Shown piece after piece: positions 34,815 to 46,411 of a stretch of 64,000 bases of DNA. The DNA lies in assembly GCA_946894095.1 (NCBI GenBank), contig OX335642.1, forward strand, positions 8,071,021-8,135,020. Direction: 5' to 3'. Within the stretch, counting starts at the first letter, position 1, and each line of letters begins with the position of its first letter. The notes beneath the pieces are model-generated. The model ran no database searches. It was given only the letters and a program-made list of their open reading frames with translations, and was not told where the DNA came from. Source of the DNA: Incurvaria masculella. Taxonomy: Eukaryota > Arthropoda > Insecta > Lepidoptera > Incurvariidae. A program made the translations under genes and the position numbers.

Positions 34815-35721
34815 CCATAGTAGGAGTTATGTTTTTACATGATAACATCATATTTCAAGTTTCTACATTCAATTTTTCTTGAAAACATATTTTGTGACAG
34901 ACGGACCGGTTACTAACCACCATACAGGAGGCTTAAAAAGGCTTCGATTTATTAAGTAAAGAACCTGAAACTAGATATTATTTTCAACTTATTGGATCTA
35001 TAACTGTCTATGCTTAGCATTACTAAATGCACTCGACTGGAACAAAAGCATCGAAAGTGCAAACACATACCAACACGGACGTTGGCCATGCATTGCCAAT
35101 ATGTAATCTCACCTGGCAGCATGCTTTCCGCACTAAAAACCACCCTACGACCCAAAACATAAGCGCTACTATCGTAGGGTGCCGTGCGGCGGTAATTTCA
35201 ATATTAACTCATAATTACTCGATGCGAACGTTTCATGGTTCTACAAGAAGTAGGTCACATTCCATTATCTATACATTTCCGTCATTATTCAATTAAGCAA
35301 TATATCTATGGGTCCATCGCATCGCGTAACAGACAACTTTTATTATCTTACGGGCGAAATCGGATAACCTGCATTCATTTCCTAACCTAACGCAATAAAC
35401 GCGACTTTATACAGTTTTAGTTTAGCATTATTTATGTTAAATTATTTTTGTTGACAATGTGACATTCACTGAACTGTATATTTACACCTTACTATTTGAA
35501 TACTATACTCTGAATAGGTTAAGCAATGTTTTGTCCTTTGCGTTGACATGCAGTTTCGAATGTCGAATCAAGAACGGGACAAACCATTGAATTCAGGGGA
35601 TGATCTGGGTTTATTAATAACAGGGTATGGATTAATACCAGAAGACAGATGATATAAAAAGTGAGTTCCTTTCAAAATAGTTAATTAAGATTAACGTTTT
35701 TTCATTGTAAGTGTGTGTGTG
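34815..35721. other. Non-coding; nothing recognised
   Basis: No frame or repeat that I can support. Confidence 0.5.
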
Positions 35722-36088
35722 TCCTAGTGGCGCGGGAACTAGCTGGCCTAGCATACCAGGTTCATGTACCACTTTATTTATCTTTCTGAGTTGGATAAGT
35801 GCATTTCGTCACCAATGCGAGCTGCTCTATGGTTCCGAATTCATGTTAAACTGTAGGTCTCCTTCCCCTACTAGGTGCCCGCCCGGGTTGGTACCATCGC
35901 ATTGGATGAAAAGATGGTCGAAGCGGCAATTAAAAATTGCCCGTGTTTTCCATCCAGTTCAGTGTAGCCGTGCTCATAAAGTGAAAGTCCTGGCATGGCA
36001 CTTAATTCCTTCGGGAATGTGGTGTATTGGGCTAATATCATCCGGGTAGTTGTGTGGTAGTAGCCATCCATGTCAGGTTATATATAAC
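35722..36088 (+). repeat. tRNA-headed SINE, near full length, plus strand
   Basis: It starts at CCTAGTGGCGCGGGAAC (A-box half), continues AAGTGCATTTCGTCACCAAT, GCGAGCTGCTC, AAACTGTAGGTCTCC, GGTACCATCGCATTGGATGA, TTTTCCATCCAGTTCAGTG, CTGGCATGGCACTTAATTCC, GGGCTAATATCATCC, GTAGTAGCCATCCATGTCAG and a TATATATAA tail. The B box is degraded. Confidence 0.75.
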
Positions 36089-37111
36089 AGTTAAAGTAAA
36101 AGCCAGTTATAGGATAAAACAATGTCGCTCAACAACATATTTAAATGACGTTAAAGATAAGGCTAACAGCGCAGGAGAATAATCATAAACGCCATCTCTG
36201 CTGACGTTTCTTTTCAAATCGACATTGTGCAATTGACTCTTTGATAACCAATAAAAACAAACACTATTTAAAGCTGTCAAGTTTCAAAAGAGCCTTTATT
36301 CTCGAGTCGTGCAGAAAATACATAAATTATAATGTTATTAGTGCCTAGTCAATGAAAAGTGGAAACATGTCCAGAAATGTATCGTCCATTTTACTACATT
36401 TTGGGGGCTTTGACAGCTGCTGTCATGACACCATCATTGTGCAGAAAGCTCACTGATTATGTTTGTACTAAGTGATAAAAAGTGACTTACGTTACATATT
36501 ATCTCAAACCAGGATTACATTTAATTAAATTTATTATCACAGCTTTTTCTTTTTACACAAAAACAACTTTTACCCAACGTGCAACCTGGGGTTTTTCAAA
36601 CATGGTGTAAAGTCCGGCCACTATAGTTTTCGCAGCCCCCGAGAAAGTTCGTAAACCAGTCAGCCCCTCGCCCGAGAGGTTTTGGAACTGGCTTGTGCCA
36701 TATGCCGCGCTTTACCTTGAAGGTCGTGTGACGTCACACGGCATAGTGACAGGAGTGAAGCAGGCCGGCCCCAATTACAACGCAACGCACACGGAGGCGT
36801 CACACCTGACAAACATTGCACGGCAAACAGCACTGTCCTAATGGAGTTGCCGGGCGTAATCCAGACACGCTGGCCAGACAGACAGCATCGTCGGAGCGAT
36901 GGAAAACAGGCAGCGAACGCCGATATATGTAGTTCAAGTTGCGACATCACGACTAATTCGAATGTTATGGGCTGTTTCACTCCGCGAGCAGCGAGCGTCC
37001 CTAGTAGTGGATAACGGAGCGCAGGACAGTCCGTACGACACGGAGAGCAAGAAGTGCAAAACTAGTAGTTGCCCCGGACGATCCACCCGCATAAACATGG
37101 AATGGAGGTGC
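36089..37111. other. Non-coding; nothing recognised
   Basis: The 36660-36980 minus frame and 36899-37180 plus frame overlap each other and show no domain. A palindrome TGACAGCTGCTGTCA lies at about 36412. Confidence 0.45.
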
Positions 37112-37226
37112 AATAAAGAGAAGGTACTGGCATGGCACCTCATTCCTTCGGGAATGTCGTGTATTGGACAAATATCATAACGATAGTTTTGTGGTATTAG
37201 CCATCTGTATCGGGTTCCATAAAAAC
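37112..37226 (+). repeat. tRNA-headed SINE, 3' end, plus strand
   Basis: GGTACTGGCATGGCACCTCA, TTCCTTCGGGAATGT, ATATCATAACGATAG and TGTGGTATTAGCCATC, then an ATAAAAACA tail. Confidence 0.65.
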
Positions 37227-37668
37227 ATTATATGCACACCGGCAATTGAGAGTACCAGGCGAACCGATTCGGCACCATACTGAATATGTCGGAGCCAAAA
37301 TTCCTGACGTCATGAGCGTGGATGATAAATAGATCAAACGTTAGCAGCAATTTCAGCTCCGGTACCTATCCGGCCAATATAGAGTGAACATCGTCCACGT
37401 GGCACTCGCCATTAAAAATTGTAGAGGCGGCAAGACTGCAAGCGTTTCCTCGAGACTGGGAATCGCAGCTCTCTTTGCTATAACTTCACCTCGTCGTTGG
37501 TCAGTAGGAACGTTACGTAAAAAAATATTGAGGGGCATAAGGAAAGTCTGAGTATTACATCCTCGCTAATGCTTGGACGATTATCCGACACAATTTCCAC
37601 TCAGAAGTCGGCGTATTGGTAAGTTTCAACAGCAAACAACAAAAATAATTTAGAACATCAAACAGCGA
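37227..37668. other. Non-coding; nothing recognised
   Basis: No feature supported. Confidence 0.5.
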
Positions 37669-38044
37669 TTTTTTTTTATTCGACCTGACATGGATGGCTA
37701 ATACCATACAACTAACGTTATGATATGAGCCCAATACACCACATTCCTGAAGGAATTAGGTGCCATGCCAGGACCTTCCCTTTATGAGCACGGCTACATT
37801 GAACTGGATGGAAAACACGGACAATTTTTCATTGCCGCTTCGACCATCTTTTCATCCAATGCGATGGTACCAACCCGGGCGGGCTTAAACCCTACCACCT
37901 AGTAGCCGCGGAGCAGCTCGCATTCGTGACGAAATGCACTTATCGAACTCGGAAAGAGAAAGACAGTGGTGCATGTCGGAATTAAACCCAGACCTCTGGT
38001 ACGGCCAGGTCAGTCCCCGCGCCAGTAACCTACGAGCCGCTCTA
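37669..38044 (-). repeat. tRNA-headed SINE, full length, minus strand
   Basis: The best complete copy, about 376 bp. A T-run (37669-37677, the poly-A tail) is followed by CGACCTGACATGGATGGCTA; the 5' head lies at the right with the A box as GCGCCAGTAACCTACGAGCC and a B-box remnant (TTAAACCCAGACC). The body holds the family's TTCATCCAATGCGATGGTAC and GTGACGAAATGCACTTATC blocks. Confidence 0.8.
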
Positions 38045-38585
38045 TAGCCGGAATATGACACTGTCGGTGTTTCGTGCCGATCCCATGATACAACCGCTGC
38101 TCGCCCCACGCAACATGGTGACCGGCCGATGAAGCGGCGAAACGCCGGCAGTGGACTGAACATTTAATTTAATTCAGCTTTGTCATCGGGATTCGTTACG
38201 GACAGTTGCCAGTCACAACAAAGGAGGTATGTTTAGTCGCTGCAAACAGCACATAGTGATCACGTACGGCTTTGGGGAAAAATGGTAAATTTGCATCAAC
38301 TAACCACCGTATTGTTAGGTATTTTGGGGGATTGTAGCCTCGCTCGTCCCCTTCAAGTTCAAACGGCGGCGCAGAAACCAAATTAGACCTAGTTTTAGTT
38401 CTGCGCAGTCGCTTACGCTTGCAGGGAACCGGCCAATTGCCAAAACCGTCGATTATAGAAAAGAAAATTTATTATTTTATCCTATTTATTCTAAATTTCA
38501 AGAGCTTTCGCGTTTCATTTAAACTGACAGCGAGATTTTTTTTTTGAGAAAAATTCAAAGCTAATTGTCGTTTTATACAGTTACA
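38045..38585. other. Non-coding; nothing recognised
   Basis: No gene or repeat recognised between two SINE copies. Confidence 0.5.
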
Positions 38586-38765
38586 TTGATGGCTAATACC
38601 ACATCCACCATCATGACACGGAATTACCAAAGGAATTAGGTGCCATGCCAGTACCTTCCCTTTATGAGCACACGGACTATGTTTCATTGCAACTTCAATT
38701 TCCTACCTTAAAGGGACTTACAAGTTTACATGGATTCCGAACCATGAATCAGCCCGCATTGGTAA
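38586..38765 (-). repeat. tRNA-headed SINE, internally deleted, minus strand
   Basis: TTGATGGCTAATACCACATC, AAAGGAATTAGGTGCCATGC, CCCTTTATGAGCAC and then a jump to TTTACATGGATTCCGAACCA. About 130 bp of the middle is missing or degraded. Confidence 0.6.
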
Positions 38766-38815
38766 CTCAATTGTCAACGCGTATTTATGTTTTTAATCAT
38801 CATGCTAAATGGATT

Positions 38816-39039
38816 TTAAGAGGATAATGAGGTGATCGAGTTACATACAATTTCTCGTGCCTGTTTCCTGAGTCAAATTAAGAAATATTTTTCTGAAATA
38901 TTGCACATTAAATAAACCAACTGAAAGCTTCGTCTGTATGTTTTTGTTGTTATGATAATTAAACTTGTATCAATGATATACGCCTTTTTGTATTTGGATG
39001 CAAATTTAAGAGGCGTATATCACGTCATTTTCCTCTTAA
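38816..39039. mobile_element. Hairpin-core element flanked by TTAA, copy 2
   Basis: TTAA (38816-38819) then GAGGATAATGA on the left, and TCATTTTCCTC then TTAA (39036-39039) on the right: inverted ends with one mismatch and a TTAA at each junction. Inside, GATATACGCCT pairs with AGGCGTATATC. It shares CTCGTGCCTGTTTCCT(C/G)AGT with 7567-7759 and 53997-54242. TTAA flanks are typical of piggyBac-type non-autonomous elements, but no transposase is present. Confidence 0.6.
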
Positions 39040-40335
39040 CGTCACAAACACACAGTTTATGCGACGAACCCGTTAAAGTCATATACTAACGGGACTAAAA
39101 CTAAACACAATTGTTTCATAACAAATAAATTATTAAGTCCACAACCTAAATTCAAGATTATAAAGATTAAGAGTTAACTCAATGGCAACGAGAAAAAAAT
39201 ACTTCTTTAAATACAATCTTCGCTTAAATATTCCGCTTTTATATACATGTAGCATAAACACAGCAATTACTCAGTCCTGCACGGCCGCGGGGGACGGACT
39301 CGGCTGGCGGTAAATGTTTGCTCGAATTGGAATTGCATACGAAGTGTCCAATACCATGCAAGGGTGTATTCCAGTTGTTCATTCCTCATAGCTGTGCGAG
39401 TAAGCGAGACTCAAAAGGCCGTTCTTACATCAACAACTCTATCTTGTTTCAGTCTATGTATTTCTTTTAATTGACTCGGTTCGACAAACGACAAACTACC
39501 GTTTCTTCCGCAGCACCTCTAGCTTCCTTCCTAGCTTCAATGCACCTATATTTGTGTAGTGTTAATTGCAACTATGTATAGTGATAATGGACTGATTAGA
39601 AAGAATAATTTTAACTGATTTGGTTTACAACATTTACCTGATATGGTTCACTCCAGCCGTAACTTCCGATGCACTAAATGGCGTCCTGTGTCACGATAAT
39701 CAAATTAATTAAATATCATAGGATTCGTTCCCAGGGTCAATATCGGTTTACATTCTTTAGCTTCCCATGTTGTTAGTTAGTTAGGTAGAGTTAGTTTCGT
39801 ATTTTATCACTAAAAAGTAGATATGGATGAGCATCGATAGCCACTCCCATCATACCTTTTTTTTATGAAAAACCGGTATGGGTGGCTGTGCTGAGGACCA
39901 AAGGTGCTCAGAAAAGCCAAAAAACTCGTGTAAAACATTCATCGATCCCTTTCACACAGCTCTTGTGTCACAAAGTGTACACGGCTGTAGTTCTAGTAGT
40001 TCGACGTATCTATTTTATGGTAGTAAAATCCCACTGAAAATAATGTCATGACCACCACCCGAGTCCAACCCTGCAACCACTTCATCTGGGATCATTTTCA
40101 GACTCTTCGCAACTGTCACTCCGAGTCTACACGCACGCGTGACGGGTAAAAGCAACGGCTGCTGTGCCGAGCGGGTGTCGTGCTCGGGCAGACCGTGTCA
40201 GGGTTGTGTGAGAGGAAAAGTAGGGGAGGTTTAATGCACACGTTTCAAGATGGTCACACATAACGCTTTTTTATGATCATATTCGTTACTGATTCAAAGA
40301 TTTCTTGTAAGGAAAAGGTGGCTTGAAGCGTAACC
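39040..40335. other. Non-coding; contains one repeat fragment at 39863-39920
   Basis: The fragment 39863-39920 matches 3975-4040 (TATGAAAAACCGG, GTGCTGAGGACCAAAGGTG). No gene is visible; a short GTTA repeat lies at 39769-39780. Confidence 0.5.
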
Positions 40336-40677
40336 TTAAGGTGGCCCAACCCGGCGGGACTAACTAATTCGCGGGCACGGTACAAAACCGTGCTGTCGCG
40401 CTCTGGGACCTTCTATGTTTCAAAGAAAAAGACAGGCTCCGTGAAGAGGAAGATGCTAAATGTCCACGAAAAAGACAATGTGCATAGTGTATGATTTGGT
40501 AAGATTTACGAAAATTTTAATTACAAAACGACTTATAGCTAAAAGTAAACCACGACCGCTGTAGTCCAAAATCTACCAGAAACCAAATAGATTATAAATC
40601 TTGATTAAATAAGCTATGTCTGGTGACTAATCTTTTTAAGATGTTCTTACTTTATCAAAGCGTAATCCACCTCCAAA
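40336..40677 (-). mobile_element. TTAA-flanked element, truncated copy
   Basis: It begins TTAAGGTGGCCCAACCCGGC and is colinear with the reverse complement of 50625-50965: GCACGGTACAAAACCGTGC, GACAATGTGCATAGTGTATG, AAAAGTAAACCACGACCGCT, CTTACTTTATCAAAGCGTAA. Identity is high. The other end, with the second inverted repeat, is missing. Confidence 0.75.
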
Positions 40678-40789
40678 CGGCAGACTGACACATTTAGCTT
40701 CAGAGGGTTAGTCTTTATCCCGTGAACCCAGTTTCAGCCATTTTCGTTATCGTTACAATTTTTGTAGCGACCTCCTAGTATATAATAAC

Positions 40790-41230
40790 AGACAACTCAC
40801 TCGAACACTCGGCTCGGAGCGAGTTTGTTCGTACGCACGAGCCGCTCGTTCGCGTGTGCGGCCCCAATGTGTGCAAGGCATTTTATAAGAGCGCCACGCA
40901 CACACGATACGGAATAAACAACGCGCCATGGACGCTAAATGGCTCGGGAATTGTAATGAGTCGACGTGCAAGGAATATTGTGTCCCGAGCTGGACAGTTT
41001 CGTTCGTTTTAATTCCACAGTGTAAGAGGTCACAGCTGTTGCATTGCCGTACAATTTCCCGGTGTATATCATTTACTGTAACTGCGTGCGACATTTTAAA
41101 AGCCTGGATATTTTGTAGGGCTTTCAATGTACGTAGCAAAACAGGTGTATCATATATTTTTATTTTATTGAGGCTTACGTATTGTTATTCTAATTTGCAG
41201 GATATGGATTGTGTCGATCGGATGAAATAA
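40790..41230 (+). other. GC-rich patch with TATA-like box and ATG frame; gene unproven
   Basis: A CpG-rich stretch (40800-40870) is followed by TTTTATAAGA at 40881 and, 45 bp later, GCGCCATGG at 40924-40932, a good start context opening a 100-residue frame (40928-41230). The frame is Cys-rich at first, then hydrophobic, and matches nothing I know. A 128-residue frame on the minus strand (40753-41139) overlaps it. The arrangement is promoter-like but a chance origin is equally likely. Confidence 0.2.
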
Positions 41231-41481
41231 AGGATTACTATACGTTTTCTATATTTAAATAGCAAAGCCAACACAGTGTTACAATCAGTGTTGGATAACG
41301 TCTTTGCGTAAGAAGAATATCTGAAACATGTTCTGAGTACAACATGAGTATCGATTGGATTAGTGAATACTATTCACTTTCAACTTATTTCCTATTCAGT
41401 GAATAGGAAGGTAAGTTGAATACAGGTGTAATAACTGGTATGGGTATCTCAGTTGGTAGCAGCGGCCATCTAATTATTATA
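41231..41481. other. Non-coding; small inverted repeat at 41390-41420
   Basis: TTCCTATTCAGTGAATAGGAA near 41398 is a short palindrome extended by CAACTTA / TAAGTTG. No gene. Confidence 0.5.
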
Positions 41482-41759
41482 TTTTTAGGGTTCCGTACCC
41501 AAAGGGTGAAAACGGAACCCTGTTATTAAGCCTCCGCTGTCCGTCTGTCCGTCCGTCCGTCCGTCCGTCACAGAGCTGTATCTCACGAACCGTTATAGGC
41601 AGGCAGTTGAAATTTTCACAGAGTGTGTATTTATTTTGCCGCACACACATAAAAAAAATACAAAATTAAGGGGTGCCCAATACAAAAAACTTAATTTTTT
41701 GGTGTTGATGGTACGGAACCCTTCGTGTGCGAGTCCGACTCGCACTTGGCCGGTTTTTT
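41482..41759 (+). repeat. GGGTTCCGTACCC-family repeat, near full length
   Basis: TTTTTAGGGTTCCGTACCC, a short CCGT run, ATCTCACGAACCGTTATAGG, GATGGTACGGAACCCTTCG, GTGCGAGTCCGACTCGCAC and TTGGCCGG-T6. The GCTATAACAACAAATAG block is partly lost. Confidence 0.75.
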
Positions 41760-42691
41760 ATGGAGCTGGCCAAATCTGTAAAAATCGATTTCGTCACTTA
41801 TTCGCTCTACAAGTCCAAACGACCTCAGAATACACTGCTAAATGCTCGTCATCATGTCCACTTTTACTTGATACTGCTCTCTACCCGACAAACTTTATTA
41901 AGGGAACTCAATTCTTCACCATAGCGTAAAGTCAAGAATACGCTACGGAATCTAGCCAGTGTCATCATGTCAGCTGGAGAGTAAGCACATATTTCGTATA
42001 TTTGATGGCAAGGTAACGACTAGCCTGACTTTGTAATTCCTGTATTTAGGAGTTTTTTTTAACAGCAAGGGGGGTGTGTACCTCGTTATGGCTAAAAGGT
42101 ATAATATTTTTTGTAATTTCATTCTTCTAAATAGAAACATAACAGAAAAAATGGGTTTGAAAGGTTAAAATGATCCTTTTAGAATAACAATATATTTCGA
42201 CGATTATACGGTTTTTTTTAATGTACAATTACAGTAAAGCCTTTGATTAGGGTTTACTGTAATCGCCTTCAGAAAAACGTTCATTTTTGGGTATTTATTC
42301 CCCTTAAGTGTTTAAAATGCTTAATAGCCCCTCAATTGTATGCGGCCCCTTAATTGACACCTCAATCGTATTCATTTATGTGTACATCCATTCAAGTTAT
42401 CCCACTTCTAACTGCCGCTAATCACATCATGCTCTAACAGCCGCTCGCATAAGGCGAAGCCATAAGATTCGATGGCTTTATTGCACCTAGCGCCGAGCGC
42501 GCGGCGCCGCCGCCAGATGGCGTTAAGTTTTAACAACTACCCGCCGCGCGTCGCAAAGTCGCCTTCCAGGATAACGGCGAGATAATGCTAACCTATTTCC
42601 ACTCACGTAGCATGACGGCCCAAATGACACCCCCTGGAGTCTAATGGTTGTGATTTCATTTATGTCGTTTCGACTGCACGATTAGACCACT
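41760..42691. other. Non-coding; nothing recognised
   Basis: A weak inverted repeat ATTACAGTAAA/TTTACTGTAAT lies at 42229-42262. A GC-rich patch occurs at 42480-42560. No gene. Confidence 0.5.
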
Positions 42692-42805
42692 GACAATTCT
42701 ATTGATGCTCTGTATTTCACATTTTATGTTGTATTCTGACAATTCTATTGAAGCTCTGTATTTTAAATCTAATGTTGTATCCTGACAATTCTATTGATGT
42801 CACGT
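42692..42805 (+). repeat. Tandem repeat, period 46 bp, 2.4 copies
   Basis: GACAATTCTATTGA(T/A)G starts at 42692, 42738 and 42784; each full unit continues CTCTGTATTT and ATGTTGTAT. Confidence 0.8.
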
Positions 42806-42880
42806 GTGTCATATTTTTATCGTTATTTTGACAATGATTACTTATTTGACAAACTTATTTACAAATGTTCTTAGATTTAT

Positions 42881-43108
42881 ACCGTCGCTGTACATAATGT
42901 TTTTAAATCTTACGGTTCTTCGGTGCGTTGCCGTGCTTGGCCGACATCTTTGCCGAACCTACACCTACAATCTTCGCAGCCGCCGCCCGCCAGTTACCGT
43001 GTGACGAGCCGGGCTGTCAGACGTAACTCCGGGGCAACGAAGTGGCCCTGACGATGCTTCCGTCGTTGGAGGCGAAACATGTCGGCCAAGCACACGGCAT
43101 TGCACACC
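42881..43108 (+). repeat. Dispersed repeat shared with 12723-12898, copy 2
   Basis: Longer copy with an additional 50-60 bp GC-rich middle (GCCGACATCTTTGCCGAACC). It shares TGTCAGACGTAACTCCGG, CTGACGATGCTTCCG, TTGGAGGCGAAACATGTC and GCATTGCACACC. Confidence 0.6.
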
Positions 43109-43781
43109 AAAAAACTTATTTAGTTATTAATTTATAAATATTAATGAAAGCAATAATTCAACACTGCATATGGTAATATTAACTGTGCTGTGTGGGTTAA
43201 AACTGTGTATACCTAGTAATAGTGAGTTTTTAACTCAAATTTTAGCCTCTTGCCATGAAATATATTTTGACGGCTCCAAGTGTTCCTTGTGTCCCAAAGG
43301 CTCTTTACAGTCTTATTTTTGCTCATCTCGCCGCACCTCTCCTACGTCTCTAAGGTTGAATGCCAGAGAATATATATCGCTATTGCAAGATTTATTGCAA
43401 TTTGCAGCCTATTGCAAAAAAATAATAATTTGATTTCGCTTGATTTTCATTTTAATACTTCCCTAATCCCTGTCCAAATAACCTTAAGTTACTATCGAAT
43501 CCATAGCAAAACAACTCCGAATGCTGGTATTCGAACGATTCAAACGGCGGGACCTGCCAACACGCAGAGTCGAGCTGAACTTAATCTCTCTAGTTTAACT
43601 TAATAATTACACAGGGCCCACATACCCCCCCCCCCCCCCCCCTCGAGCACCGCCCGCGCCGGGGGACGACACGGCACGCGCGGGCCCGGCCATGATAGAT
43701 CGCGCGCGGCACACTAAAGTATTTTAAGTTTCCCAGACAGTGTACAAGGGACATTAGCCTGCTTTCATATCCGCATCAGAT
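43109..43781. other. Non-coding; poly-C run at 43625-43642
   Basis: Eighteen consecutive C, followed by a CpG-rich patch to about 43710. Two overlapping frames at 43170-43603 show no known domain. Confidence 0.5.
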
Positions 43782-44110
43782 GAGCGGCTCGTAGCTTAGT
43801 GGCGCGGGGACTTGCCTTGCATGCCTGGGTTCAAATTCCCGCCCCGTTCATGCACCACTCATTTTCTTTCTTAAGTGCATTTTGTCACTAATGCGAGCTG
43901 CTCCATGGTTCGGAATCTATGTAAAACTGTAGGCCCCCTTCCCCTAACAGGTGTTAGGGTTAAGCCCGTTCGGGCTGGGCCATTGCATGAAAAGATGACC
44001 GAAGCCGAATGAAAAAATCCAGTTCAATGTAGCCGTGTATGTAACGGGAAGGTCTTGGCATGGAACCGAATTCCTTCGGGACAGCGGCGTGTTGGGCTAA
44101 TATTATGACT
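43782..44110 (+). repeat. tRNA-headed SINE with clear A and B boxes, plus strand
   Basis: The head reads GAGCGGCTCGTAGCTTAGTG (A box TAGCTTAGTGGCG at 43792) and TGGGTTCAAATTCCCGCC (B box near 43829). The spacing matches tRNA-type pol III promoters. The body continues AAGTGCATTTTGTCACTAAT, AAACTGTAGGCCCCC, CCAGTTCAATGTAGCC, GGCATGGAACCGAATTCC. It ends at GCTAATATTATGACT, just before the usual tail. Confidence 0.75.
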
Positions 44111-44249
44111 TAAGGTCGGCCCGTAAGCACCTGAATATTCGCCTCTTATACAAACGTAGTTTACTAATAATTTGAAAACCACTGTTCCAACTTACTTGAT
44201 ATTTGGTATCTAATATTAGGCTACAAATATCTGTAGTAGTAGTAGTAGT

Positions 44250-44434
44250 TGTAGAACCCGACTGCCGGCATCGCTTTCGCAGCCCCGTGAAAGTTCGAAA
44301 GCACATGGGAACCTTTTAAACCTTCTCTGCACTTCCACAAATAATTCAATACCAAAATCATCCAAAATGGGTCCAGCCGTTTTCGAGTTTTAGCGAGACT
44401 AACGAACAGAAATTCATTTTTATATATATAGATT
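44250..44434 (+). repeat. Non-LTR retrotransposon 3' tail ending in (TA)n
   Basis: TTTCGCAGCCCCGTGAAAGT, GGTCCAGCCGTTTTCGAGTT, TTAGCGAGACTAACGAACAG and CATTTTTATATATATAGATT follow the layout of a common lepidopteran LINE tail (RTE-type). The minus-strand frame 44221-44502 is a read-through of it. A short GTA repeat (44232-44248) precedes it. Confidence 0.5.
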
Positions 44435-45617
44435 GAATTTGGGTTATCAACAGCTAATATACTATACATTTTTACACAACAATAAACATGCCTAAATACC
44501 AATAATAGATCACCACTATCTAATAGACGTGATTGAGTCTATGTTTACAATCTATACATTTTAGTCGGAAGTCTACCTTGTACATAGTGATAACGTTTTA
44601 TAAATGTAACAGTTTTATTGTCTTGTCTACTCTGTTAGTGGGTTTAGTGTGTTTATGTGGGTATGTGTAAAATAAGAAAACAATATATTTTTGCGTGGCT
44701 GGCAGCAAACTACGATTTTTAAGCTTGCAATAGATAAACGCTCCATTGAAAACCCAGTCACGTGCTATTTCATATCCTCGCATAATCCTCTGTACAGTTT
44801 TCCAGTGCTTCTAATCTTGCAGATGGCACACGCTTCAAAACCATTTCTAACATCTAAAAAAGTAGCTTTCCTTTTAGCAAATCCATCGGTAGCGCGACGC
44901 AACTTGAAATGACCCAAACCACCAGGTCGCAAGGTTCATATCGGATCGACCGACGCATCTTCAGGTGCACTCTTAATTCCCACGTAACCAATCTCCGTTC
45001 TCTCCGTACCACATAATTGAAAATAGGATGGATATGTCTATATTCTTGCTTCTCTAGCGCGCGCTTTTCGCAATCTTGCATTCATACTTCTGAGTCCCTA
45101 GTCCAGCATCTCACAATAATTAGCGTTTACACCGAACCCATCGACTAGCATTTTCAAATGTAACGAGAATTGAAGAGCACGCGCAGTTGGCTTTAAGTGA
45201 ACTAACATGTTGGAGTCTGAGTTTGATTTGACAGCTTACTAATCGTCGCTGAAAATACGTTGACGTGGCCCTGTACGCCGACTTCGAGTTTTCACAAAAA
45301 TCGTTAAGCTGAGTTGGATTTTGACTGCTTGAAGAAGTAAAACCACAGAATAAGTAGTGATTGTATGGGTTTGACATTTAATGGACCTTCGAACTTCAGT
45401 AAAGGGAAATTTAGGTGAGAAGTCGGACTAGGGGCTCTGAGCTATGCTACTGCTTTGTCTTGAAGTTAACACGGTTACTTCCATTTTAGCAAAAATAACG
45501 ATTACTACCAACTGTACCATTCGACTGACGCAACTAAATTAGTATAGAATTTGAATGTATGTATCTAAGGCGCGCGGTAGTTACGAGTAGTAAATGTTTT
45601 GTGCAGATACTAGTGGT
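44435..45617. other. Non-coding; nothing recognised
   Basis: No supported gene; short frames at 44691-45081 and 45120-45377 lack domains. Confidence 0.5.
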
Positions 45618-45673
45618 CAACCCAGATCTCTGGGATGGAAGGCAAGTCCACCCGCCCCTGAGCCCCGAGCCGC
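45618..45673 (-). repeat. tRNA-headed SINE, head fragment, minus strand
   Basis: AACCCAGATCTCTGGGATGG, AAGGCAAGTCCACCC and CCGAGCCGCT match the complement of the SINE head, including the B-box and the last 10 bases of the family. Confidence 0.6.
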
Positions 45674-45850
45674 TCGTAGCGAAGCGAGAGGGTGGAAATT
45701 TCCAACGTATTCCCAATTCCGTGCTCCGAACAGCCGCTGCCGCGCGGACGGCGTGGATGGCTCGCGGGCATCTTCGGGCACCCCCGCGCCATATGCCGAG
45801 GCACCGCATCTTTTACCCGACTACGGCGAAGCTTTTAGAAGATTTTAGAA
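45674..45850. other. CpG-rich block; no gene proven
   Basis: GC-rich sequence with frames open in several registers on both strands (45534-45918). The end, ACCCGACTACGGCGAAG, resembles a common lepidopteran repeat. Probably an inserted fragment rather than an exon. Confidence 0.35.
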
Positions 45851-46013
45851 GCCTATGTACGAAAAATTGTATTTACGTAAGTTCCTCCGAAGCGCCTAAA
45901 CTATTCATTAGATTTTGATCAATAAGGTGTCAGTCGATTTGTTATAATAACTCGGGTAATATAGGCATGTAATACATTGTTACCCGCCTACGTAAAAAAC
46001 AATAAAAGTTAAG

Positions 46014-46092
46014 AAACAAGCCGTAGTCGTGCGAAGTACAGGTCCAAAATGCTTGCTTTTTGTAGTTGACATCGTACTACTACGGCTTGTTT
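46014..46092. repeat. Inverted repeat, 14-bp perfect arms
   Basis: AAACAAGCCGTAGT (46014-46027) and its exact complement (46079-46092) enclose 51 bp and directly precede an interspersed repeat. Confidence 0.7.
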
Positions 46093-46106
46093 TTTACCTT
46101 TCAGTG

Positions 46107-46411
46107 TTTTTTAGGGTTCCGTACCCAAAGGTATAACCGCCTATTACTAAGCCTCCGCTGTCCGTCCGTTCGACTGTCCGTCCGTCCGTCCGTCTGTCAC
46201 AGGGCTGTATCTCGTGAATCGTAACAGGTAGGAAGATGAAATTTTCACAGATTATGTTTTTATTTTGCCGCTATAACAACAAATAGATAAAATTATAAAA
46301 TAATAAAAATTATAGGGGTCCCCATACAAAAAACGTGTTATTTTTGGGGTAAATCTTGTACGATGGTACGGAACCCTTCGCGTGCGAGTCCGACTCGCAC
46401 TTGGCCAGTAT
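46107..46411 (+). repeat. GGGTTCCGTACCC-family repeat, near full length
   Basis: TTTTTTAGGGTTCCGTACCC, CTATTACTAAGCCTCCGCTG, GCCGCTATAACAACAAATAG, GATGGTACGGAACCCTTCG, GTGCGAGTCCGACTCGCAC and TTGGCC. Part of the first inverted arm (GAAAACGGAACCC) is deleted. Confidence 0.75.

Noticed and set aside
43782..43860. Possible tRNA gene
   Set aside because: The A and B boxes belong to a SINE head that recurs many times with the same body; the acceptor and anticodon stems are not intact.
45534..45918. 119- and 91-residue frames on opposite strands
   Set aside because: They cross a SINE head fragment and a CpG-rich block; no domain and no splice evidence.
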